The notes under the pieces are model-generated. The model made no database searches. It was not told the origin of the DNA and saw only the letters and a list, made by a program, of their open reading frames with translations. This document shows positions 8,109 to 12,733 of a DNA stretch of 24,204 nt, piece after piece (positions within the stretch are counted from its first letter, which is position 1; the number at the start of each line of letters is the position of its first letter). The position numbers and the translations under genes are program-made. Source of the stretch: Peptostreptococcaceae bacterium (GTDB taxonomy: Bacteria > Bacillota > Clostridia > Peptostreptococcales > Peptostreptococcaceae); the NCBI GenBank assembly GCA_017425305.1, contig JAFOOW010000100.1, positions 1-24,204 on the forward strand, given 5' to 3'.

Positions 8109-8428
8109 TTTATTACCTCCTTACTGCCGTTTACTTGACTAGCTAACTCTCTATATATGTCTTTATTACTTCTATATATATCTGGTATAGCATTTACTCT
8201 TTTTAATCTACGCCAGTATCTTTTTTCTTCTTTGTCTTTTATTTCACTTAAATTAATAACTCTACTTTGTATTATTTTATATAGTGGCTCACTTTCTGGT
8301 ATAGAGCTTAACTTCATACTAAACTCTTCATAACCCATCTCTAGTAAATCGTGATAACTCATATTGCCATACCTACTACACATAAAAGCATATATTTGCC
8401 CCATGTCGTGTGGTAGGCATATACTCAT
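8105..8428 (-). CDS. gpT-like tail assembly chaperone portion, likely made by frameshift
   Basis: 107 aa if started at ATG 8428, but that ATG has no nearby Shine-Dalgarno. The frame is open upstream through the end of the preceding gene to 8461, in the +1 (equivalently -2) frame. YHDLLEMGYEEFSMKLSSIPESEPLYKII and DKEEKRYWRRLKR are patterns I associate with second-frame tail assembly chaperones of Gram-positive phages. Fusion with the upstream protein at the G-run would give about 250 aa. These chaperones coat the tape measure protein during tail assembly. The call is based on pattern and layout, not a database match. Confidence 0.6.
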   Translation of the reverse strand: MSICLPHDMGQIYAFMCSRYGNMSYHDLLEMGYEEFSMKLSSIPESEPLYKIIQSRVINLSEIKDKEEKRYWRRLKRVNAIPDIYRSNKDIYRELASQVNGSKEVIK

Positions 8429-8444
8429 TTCACTACTGCTACTT

Positions 8445-8858
8445 TTACCCTCTGGGTGTTCCCCCAGTTATCGCACTACCTATTTCTTCACTAAACTTTG
8501 TTATTTCATCTTCAGTAGTTAAACCTATTTCTTGTATTAGCTGGTTATAGTCAACTCCTAAAGCGTCTTCTATTACTTTTAAAAATATTTCCCCTTGCAT
8601 TGTTTGTATATAACCTTCTTCTAAAAAGTCTTTATTAGAGTGATCCATAATAGTTTTACCGTCTTTAGTAGTTTCTATTATTAAATCTTTAACTGTCATA
8701 CCTTGTTCTGCAAGTTCTTTTATCATTTGTAGTCTAGCTTTTTTATTTACTTCTTGTAGTTCACTTACTAAACCTACTTTTGATTTAAACTTAATCTCTT
8801 TGTCTTTGTACTTTAGTGTATAATCATCTACACCATTTTTTATTATTTTGTATTTCAT
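8445..8858 (-). CDS. gpG-like tail assembly chaperone
   Basis: 137 aa; ATG 8858 has GGAGG 7-8 nt upstream. It begins with a beta-rich KYKIIKNGVDDYTLKYKDKEIKFKS, then a helical body and an acidic C-terminal part (LTTEDEITKFSEEIGSAI). Size, fold pattern, and the overlapping second frame reached through a run of five G (8465-8461) just before the stop match the lambda gpG/gpGT arrangement conserved in long-tailed phages. It is the first sizeable gene of the P2 operon, preceded by a 47-aa membrane protein. Confidence 0.6.
   Translation of the reverse strand: MKYKIIKNGVDDYTLKYKDKEIKFKSKVGLVSELQEVNKKARLQMIKELAEQGMTVKDLIIETTKDGKTIMDHSNKDFLEEGYIQTMQGEIFLKVIEDALGVDYNQLIQEIGLTTEDEITKFSEEIGSAITGGTPRG
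8452..8467 (-). promoter_or_regulatory. candidate programmed frameshift site (+1 or -2)
   Basis: The minus strand reads ACT GGG GGA ACA in the gpG frame. Slipping on the five-G run moves ribosomes to GAA CAC CCA, which stays open into the downstream 8428-8105 frame without a stop. A CTGGG/CCCAG pairing spans the same place. The G-run resembles the GGGGGCGA -2 site described for phage Mu. Direction (+1 or -2) cannot be told from sequence. Confidence 0.5.
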
Positions 8859-8868
8859 CTTTAACCTC

Positions 8869-9012
8869 CTAGCTAGTTATTAAATAAAATAGTATTGGTA
8901 GTTCTATAATTAAACTTATTGTTAGTGTTTTATAATCGTGTCGCTTATTCATTTCGTTTATTAAAATTAATAACGTTAAGACAGTAATTATAATTGAGTA
9001 CCATTTAAGCAT
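8869..9012 (-). CDS. 47-aa membrane protein, first gene after P2
   Basis: ATG 9012 with AGAGGTG 6 nt upstream; an in-frame upstream start at 9072 would cross leader hairpins and is not favoured. Two hydrophobic stretches (WYSIIITVLTLLILI, 4-18, and LTISLIIELPILFYLIT, about 30-46) flank a charged loop (NEMNKRHDYK), so it is a two-span membrane protein. It ends 10 nt before the gpG-like gene. It could be a second holin or antiholin, or an inner-membrane factor; there is no specific match. Confidence 0.7.
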   Translation of the reverse strand: MLKWYSIIITVLTLLILINEMNKRHDYKTLTISLIIELPILFYLITS

Positions 9013-9031
9013 AATTTCACCTCTTTTGTAT

Positions 9032-9082
9032 CTGGGTGTAAGGAATAGTATAGGGGAAACAAAAGACTTCATTTACACCCAG
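9032..9082 (-). promoter_or_regulatory. second hairpin in the P2 leader
   Basis: CTGGGTGTAA (9082-9073) is a perfect 10-bp complement of TTACACCCAG (9041-9032) on the minus strand, with a 31-nt loop. It lies between the P2 terminator and the 47-aa gene. It may be part of an antitermination or translational control element. Confidence 0.5.
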
Positions 9083-9086
9083 GTAT

Positions 9087-9134
9087 AAAAAAAAGACGTA
9101 CCTATTACCTTTGTAAATAATAGTCGTACGTCTT
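9087..9134 (-). terminator. strong intrinsic terminator in the P2 leader
   Basis: AAGACGTAC, a GA bulge, and CTATTA pair with TAATAG and GTACGTCTT around a 10-nt loop: 15 pairs, ending in eight T residues on the minus strand. It lies 20-60 nt downstream of the predicted P2 start and 75 nt before the first gene. Confidence 0.8.
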
Positions 9135-9155
9135 CACCCCACCTTTACCACTTAC

Positions 9156-9189
9156 ACTATAATATATTTTTAATGGGAATTGTGGGAAA
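9156..9189 (-). promoter_or_regulatory. conserved phage promoter P2 (tail/packaging operon)
   Basis: TTTCCCACAATTCCCA (9189-9174), a 12-nt gap, then TATAGT at 9161-9156. It begins one base after the stop of the ArpU-like regulator gene. The arrangement is identical to P1 and P3, which have TATAAT. Drives the chaperone, sugar and terminase genes. Confidence 0.75.
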
Positions 9190-9190
9190 G

Positions 9191-9508
9191 TTATTGTAGG
9201 TATCTTTTGACCTTTTTAGATACAGTAGAACGATCCATATACATTAAATCGGCTATCATGTCCCATGTATATAAATCTAAAAATCTATATCGCATAATGT
9301 TTCTTAGTTCCACATCTTCTACTTGTTCTATAAATCTTTCTATCTCTAAGTATTGTTCTAAAGCTGATATCCTTTTTTCAGTTAAAAGGCTTACTAGTTC
9401 TACCTTGGTTAAAGACTCTTCTAGTTTGTCTACATTTTCTATTCTTTCTTCTAAGTCCTTAACCTCTCTTTTTAATTCAAAATATTTACTCAATTCTTTT
9501 TCACTCAT
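9191..9508 (-). CDS. ArpU/RinA-like late transcription regulator (sigma-region-4-like HTH)
   Basis: 105 aa; ATG 9508 with GGAG 7 nt upstream. The N-terminal two thirds form a coiled coil (about 5-60). The C-terminus, LRNIMRYRFLDLYTWDMIADLMYMDRSTVSKKVKRYL, is a sigma-70 region 4-like helix-turn-helix (about 68-104). Proteins of this layout (ArpU, RinA, DUF1492-type) end the early region of Gram-positive phages and switch on late genes. Here promoter P2 begins immediately after its stop codon, and two further copies of the same promoter exist. It is therefore the obvious candidate to recognise the TTCCCA repeats. The regulatory link is inference. Confidence 0.7.
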   Translation of the reverse strand: MSEKELSKYFELKREVKDLEERIENVDKLEESLTKVELVSLLTEKRISALEQYLEIERFIEQVEDVELRNIMRYRFLDLYTWDMIADLMYMDRSTVSKKVKRYLQ

Positions 9509-9512
9509 TTTA

Positions 9513-9683
9513 TCACTCCACTATTATTTCTTTTATGTTATATTTCCTCTTGTATTCATTTTTTATTATATAAAACCATTTAACTGGTATACCCTTATCT
9601 ATTCTTAAAACGTCTTTCCATAGTCTTACGTGGTATGTCTTTTCCATATACCATTTAATTGCTTGTTCACTTACATACTCCAC
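9513..9683 (-). CDS. small basic protein
   Basis: 56 aa from GTG 9683, with AAGGA about 11 nt upstream; a GTG at 9692 is also in frame but too close to that site. The sequence (WYMEKTYHVRLWKDVLRIDKG...NEYKRKYNIKEIIVE) is basic and compact. It overlaps the CVCCGVC membrane protein by 17 nt in another frame and ends just before the ArpU-like gene. Start uncertain; function unknown. Confidence 0.55.
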   Translation of the reverse strand: MEYVSEQAIKWYMEKTYHVRLWKDVLRIDKGIPVKWFYIIKNEYKRKYNIKEIIVE

Positions 9684-9804
9684 AGCATACACAGTCCTTT
9701 CCAGTATCTATCATGTCATTATTGTAGTGATCCACTATTAAATAACTTACTATGATAAACTCAATTATAAATATAACCATAAACCCCTCTAATAGTATTC
9801 TCAT
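9667..9804 (-). CDS. 45-aa membrane protein with cysteine-rich tail
   Basis: ATG 9804 overlaps the upstream TGA (ATGA). One N-terminal membrane span (about 8-24: FMVIFIIEFIIVSYLIV) is followed by a short polar section and the C-terminal tail DCVCCGVCK, with four Cys in six residues. The tail could bind metal or be redox active or acylated. No family recognised. Confidence 0.65.
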   Translation of the reverse strand: MRILLEGFMVIFIIEFIIVSYLIVDHYNNDMIDTGKDCVCCGVCK

Positions 9805-10025
9805 CTTCTATAATCACCTAAAATATCTAATATTTTTAAATATATTTTTATTTGTCTGTCTTTTTCTTCGTCATATAGAACGCTCTCTATATAATCTCTT
9901 GCTTCATTAATCGTTCCATTTTGTTTTTCTATTTCAGCACTAAAATTAATAGCAATGTTTTCTAGTTCGTTTATTTCTTTTTGTGCCTCTCTTAACATAA
10001 CCCTTATGTTTTCAAACTTATTCAT
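9801..10025 (-). CDS. coiled-coil small protein, copy B of duplicated cassette
   Basis: 74 aa; ATG 10025, with GGAGG about 8 nt upstream, overlaps the previous stop by 8 nt. It is an extended amphipathic helix (IRVMLREAQKEINELENIAI...) and parallels the 70-aa protein at 11368-11580 in length, start (-IR-ML/LL-), 'DYIES/EYLNS' stretch and position after a GRP-K-YALYKGD protein. Function unknown. Confidence 0.7.
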   Translation of the reverse strand: MNKFENIRVMLREAQKEINELENIAINFSAEIEKQNGTINEARDYIESVLYDEEKDRQIKIYLKILDILGDYRR

Positions 10026-10215
10026 TGTCTACCTCCACTAGAAAGTAAGTTTTTTCATACTTTCTATTTTTATATCTACTCTTGTAAGTAGGCGTAGCAT
10101 AAAATTGTATACTTTTTTCACATACGTTTCTCTCTTTTGCTATTTCTTTAGCTGTTCCTATCATAATAAACTGGTCGCCTTTATATAAAGCATACTCTTT
10201 TTGTGGTCTACCCAT
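10018..10215 (-). CDS. GRPxK-YKGD small protein, copy B of duplicated cassette
   Basis: 65 aa; ATG 10215 after AAGGAGG. It begins MGRPQKEYALYKGDQFIMIG, then GTAKEIA-ER---KSIQFYATPTYK and ends RKYEKTYFLVEV. The middle resembles a short HTH ('TAKEIAKERNVCEKSIQFY'), as in small phage proteins carrying an AT-hook-like GRP start. It is clearly homologous to the product of 11570-11776. It may be a DNA-binding protein. Confidence 0.75.
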   Translation of the reverse strand: MGRPQKEYALYKGDQFIMIGTAKEIAKERNVCEKSIQFYATPTYKSRYKNRKYEKTYFLVEVDNE

Positions 10216-10227
10216 TTAAGCCTCCTT

Positions 10228-10602
10228 TTAATACCAGTGGTGTTTTTTCCAGAACGTCCATGCTTTAGTAGGGTTTTTATAGCGTTTACTTATATAGTCT
10301 ATTCCAAGCCTTATTTGAGTTTTACAGTTAGTTCTGTAGTCCTTTCCATATTTTGCCATTTTAGAACACGGAAGCGATTGAGGCACCCCGCAACTCCCTG
10401 ACTTCTTATTAACCGCTCTGGCGTTCCAGCCACTCTCTTTATTCCATAACTTGACTAGATTATTATAATCACTTCTAGTCCAACCCTTTTTTATAACTTG
10501 TTTGTAAGCATAAGACTTACATTGTGTTTTAGTATAAGTTTTTGCGTTTACCATTGGTGTATATATCAATAAAACTAAAACCACTAAAACAATTTTTTTC
10601 AC
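10228..10602 (-). CDS. secreted lytic transglycosylase-like protein
   Basis: 124 aa. The start is GTG 10602 after AAGGAG (8 nt). Residues 1-20 (KKIVLVVLVLLIYTPMVNA) form a signal peptide with an Ala-x-Ala-like site. The mature part contains LWNKESGWNARAVN, with the catalytic Glu expected of SLT/lysozyme-like domains, then SGSCGVPQSLPCSKM (the G-x-PQ motif) and GIDYISKRYKNPTKAWTFW, giving a compact goose-lysozyme-type muramidase/transglycosylase. Four Cys outside the signal could form disulphides. It would cleave peptidoglycan outside the membrane. It lies in the early region, far from the lysis genes, between tiny membrane proteins and the duplicated cassette. Confidence 0.75.
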   Translation of the reverse strand: MKKIVLVVLVLLIYTPMVNAKTYTKTQCKSYAYKQVIKKGWTRSDYNNLVKLWNKESGWNARAVNKKSGSCGVPQSLPCSKMAKYGKDYRTNCKTQIRLGIDYISKRYKNPTKAWTFWKKHHWY

Positions 10603-10616
10603 TTTTTTAACTCCTT

Positions 10617-10697
10617 TTATTCAAACATTTTTAATAATAGTAATATACATAGAATAACCATTAGTATTAGTACTATTGTTAGTATAGTTTCTATCAC
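10617..10697 (-). CDS. 26-aa hydrophobic membrane microprotein
   Basis: GTG 10697 overlaps the upstream TGA (GTGA), with AAGGAA about 9 nt upstream. It encodes a single membrane span almost from end to end (IETILTIVLILMVILCILLL), closed by KMFE. It ends 15 nt before the transglycosylase start, and its stop lies in the same TAAAAGGAG that serves that gene. Translation is plausible but unproven. Confidence 0.5.
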   Translation of the reverse strand: MIETILTIVLILMVILCILLLLKMFE

Positions 10698-10870
10698 TCT
10701 TTATATTCCTTTTTATAATTTTCATATACGTTGTTTGCTTCATCTGAATTATCTAATAAATATTTTATGATATTATTTAATCTTTCTATTTCGTTTAATA
10801 ATTCCCATTGCTTCGGCACTCTACCATACATGTTTAAAGCTTTTATTATTGTTTCATTTTCTTCTTTCAC
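10694..10870 (-). CDS. 58-aa helical protein
   Basis: GTG 10870 overlaps the upstream TGA, with GGAG about 12 nt upstream (the same junction sequence occurs at 11205-11225). Sequence MKEENETIIKALNMYGRVPKQWELLNEIERLNN..., acidic and helical. No family recognised. Confidence 0.65.
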   Translation of the reverse strand: MKEENETIIKALNMYGRVPKQWELLNEIERLNNIIKYLLDNSDEANNVYENYKKEYKE

Positions 10871-11211
10871 TCTTTATCATCTCCATTTATCTTGTCTATT
10901 ATTTCATTAATTTTACTTGCCACTTGCACCATTTGATAATCGGTAGTAGCCATTTGATTAATTAACATACCACCATTACCACTATAATCTTTTGTTATAT
11001 CTAATTTTTCTATCTTCTTTTCTTCTTCTATTATTTCTACTTCATCATTTAAGCATTGTGTGATATTGCAGTATTCTTCTAACCATTGATTACCACTATA
11101 ATATAACTTACTATCTTCATCTAAACACCAAAGTTCTCCATCATATTTTATTTGCTTTGGTGGAATATTTATGTCATTGCTCATTATATTTAATAAATCT
11201 ATTACTTTCAC
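10867..11211 (-). CDS. phage small protein of the 'MKVIDLLN' type
   Basis: 114 aa. GTG 11211 overlaps the upstream TGA, with GGAG upstream. It begins MKVIDLLNIMSNDINIPPKQIKYDG and contains LNDEVEIIEEEKKIEKLD, a pattern I have seen in many short proteins of Gram-positive phage early regions (function unknown in all). The C-terminal section (about 80-114) is a predicted helix, VQVASKINEIIDKING. Confidence 0.75.
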   Translation of the reverse strand: MKVIDLLNIMSNDINIPPKQIKYDGELWCLDEDSKLYYSGNQWLEEYCNITQCLNDEVEIIEEEKKIEKLDITKDYSGNGGMLINQMATTDYQMVQVASKINEIIDKINGDDKE

Positions 11212-11375
11212 TCTTTATCATCTCCTTTTTTTTCATTTTCAAACATTTCCCAAAATATATGTTTCCATATTTGGTTGTCTACTTTTTCTGGGTGATATAG
11301 TTTTTCTTGGTATATTTCTTCAAAGTGTTTTTTAAATATTTCTTGTAAATATGATTCTACTTTGTCTTTACTCAT
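11208..11375 (-). CDS. 55-aa acidic helical protein
   Basis: ATG 11375 with AAAGGTG about 7 nt upstream, overlapping the previous stop by 8 nt. Sequence MSKDKVESYLQEIFKKHF..., aromatic-rich and helical (IWKHIFWEMFENE). Unknown function. Confidence 0.65.
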   Translation of the reverse strand: MSKDKVESYLQEIFKKHFEEIYQEKLYHPEKVDNQIWKHIFWEMFENEKKGDDKE

Positions 11376-11580
11376 TATCTTCACCTTTTAATATTTCCAT
11401 AATATCTCTCCTACAAGTTAAAACATCTGTTGCAGTCTTACTGTTAAGATATTCTTTTACTCTCCTTATTTTGTTATTTAGTTCTTCTACTGTGTTTGAA
11501 TTTTCTATTAGACTGTCTTCTAGGAATTGATATTCTTTAGATATTTGATTAAGTAATATTCTTATCTGTTCAATCTTCAT
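11368..11580 (-). CDS. coiled-coil small protein, copy A of duplicated cassette
   Basis: 70 aa; ATG 11580 overlaps the upstream gene by 11 nt. Starts MKIEQIRILLNQISKEYQFLED; a long heptad-like helix with Leu and Ile at regular spacing. It pairs with the GRPRK protein upstream just as 9801-10025 pairs with 10018-10215, and is probably its diverged paralogue. Confidence 0.7.
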   Translation of the reverse strand: MKIEQIRILLNQISKEYQFLEDSLIENSNTVEELNNKIRRVKEYLNSKTATDVLTCRRDIMEILKGEDNE

Positions 11581-11776
11581 CTACTACCTCCATTAGAAAA
11601 TATGTCTTTTCGTATTTCCTTTTAGGATTCTTTTTCTTGTAGCTTGGAGTTCCATAGTATTGAATACTCTTTGATGGTCTTCCTAGCTCTTCTGCAATTT
11701 CATAAGCAGTTCCTTCTGCTATTTGGTCATCACCTTTATACAGAACATAAGTCTTTCTTGGTCTTCCTGGATTCAT
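11570..11776 (-). CDS. GRPRK-YKGD small protein, copy A of duplicated cassette
   Basis: 68 aa; ATG 11776 (ATGA overlap) with AAAGGTG 7 nt upstream. Begins MNPGRPRKTYVLYKGDDQIA, then GTAYEIAEELGRPSKSIQYY and KRKYEKTYFLMEV. About half of the residues match the 65-aa protein of 10018-10215. The GRPRK start is AT-hook-like and the middle HTH-like, so DNA binding is plausible. Confidence 0.75.
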   Translation of the reverse strand: MNPGRPRKTYVLYKGDDQIAEGTAYEIAEELGRPSKSIQYYGTPSYKKKNPKRKYEKTYFLMEVVDED

Positions 11777-11844
11777 CTACTCACCTTTAGACAACAATAG
11801 ATAAATATTAATAATATTATTGATATTATGATCCCTATTATCAT
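11773..11844 (-). CDS. 23-aa hydrophobic membrane microprotein
   Basis: ATG 11844 overlaps the upstream TGA and has AAGGTGAT about 6-8 nt upstream; its own stop overlaps the next ATG. Residues 2-17 (IIGIIISIILLIFIYC) are one membrane span, followed by CLKVSR. Coupling on both sides supports translation, though so short a frame can arise by chance. Confidence 0.5.
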   Translation of the reverse strand: MIIGIIISIILLIFIYCCLKVSR

Positions 11845-11978
11845 TTGTTTATCACCTTAAATAATCCCTTTCTAAACCCCTCTATATCTCCAGATAGTAT
11901 TTGTCCTTTAAATGTCTTGTATTGTTGTTTTGTCAGTCTATTTTTATATAATTTTAGTATCTTAAATTCTTCTCTCAT
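11841..11978 (-). CDS. 45-aa small basic protein, paralogue of the 4233-4385 product
   Basis: ATG 11978 after GGAGG (5-6 nt). Begins MREEFKILKLYKNRL; its core KQQYKTFKGQILSGDIEGFRKGLF matches the terminase-side 50-aa protein. It lies 9 nt after the adenine/cytosine methyltransferase stop. Function unknown. Confidence 0.8.
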   Translation of the reverse strand: MREEFKILKLYKNRLTKQQYKTFKGQILSGDIEGFRKGLFKVINK

Positions 11979-11986
11979 AATACCTC

Positions 11987-12733
11987 CTATAAGTTATCAA
12001 AATCAGTAAATATACTTGTTTGACCATCATCATTTATTCCGTTGATTCTATTTCTTGCTATTTCACAATATTCTTTATTTATTTCCATTCCTATATATTT
12101 TCTGCCCATTTCTTTTGCTGCTACACAAGTTGTACCACTACCACTAAAAACATCTAGGACTATATCCCCCGAAACACTTGAATTGATTATCAAGTTTTTA
12201 ATTATATCCAGAGGTTTTATAGTAGGGTGTTGAAACAACTTTTTATCTTCTAAATTTTTTTGTGTTACATAAAATGTTCTCTTTGTAGAGTATTCTCCAT
12301 ACACCTTTACTCCTTTTTCTCTGAAAAACAAACAATATTCAGTATCAGTTAGATACTTGTTCCCACAGGTTGGTGTAGGGTTAGTCTTATGCCAACATAT
12401 AATGTTCCAATTACATTTTTTTCTTTTAACAAAATATTCATATAATATTGGTATTTGTTTTTGACTGCACCATATATAAATGTTTATTTTTTTTAATACC
12501 CTACACAATTCATCTAGTATTTCGGTTTTGATTCCATCTTTCATAAAATCAATATTTTTCATGACATATCTTTGTCCACCATAATTATCGGCTTTCTTTC
12601 CAAACATCCCAGCTCCGTCAGTTTCTAGTAAATATGGTGGATCAGTTATAACTAAATCTATACTTTTATCAGGGATGTTTTTGATTAATTCATAACAATC
12701 TCCTAATTGTATTGTATTTATCCAGTCACTCAT
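11987..12733 (-). CDS. DNA N4-cytosine/N6-adenine methyltransferase (DPPY type)
   Basis: 248 aa; ATG 12733 overlaps the Dcm-like stop by 4 nt and has AAGGAG 7 nt upstream. Catalytic motif IV DPPY sits at residues 31-34 (LVITDPPYLL). The SAM-binding motif I, VLDVFSGSGTTCVAA, is near the C-terminus (about 205-220), so the order IV-then-I marks a beta-class enzyme. HPTIKPLDIIKNLI (about 165) precedes motif I, as is usual. Between them is a variable region that would set the target site. It methylates an exocyclic amino group of A or C. No restriction partner is visible, so it is a solitary phage methyltransferase, probably antirestriction. Confidence 0.9.
   Translation of the reverse strand: MSDWINTIQLGDCYELIKNIPDKSIDLVITDPPYLLETDGAGMFGKKADNYGGQRYVMKNIDFMKDGIKTEILDELCRVLKKINIYIWCSQKQIPILYEYFVKRKKCNWNIICWHKTNPTPTCGNKYLTDTEYCLFFREKGVKVYGEYSTKRTFYVTQKNLEDKKLFQHPTIKPLDIIKNLIINSSVSGDIVLDVFSGSGTTCVAAKEMGRKYIGMEINKEYCEIARNRINGINDDGQTSIFTDFDNL

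Noticed and set aside
9180..9608. 142-aa plus-strand frame opposite the ArpU-like gene
   Set aside because: It is antisense to a gene with a clear ribosome site and HTH domain, its composition is Ser/Leu-rich as expected of a mirror frame, and it has no start signal.
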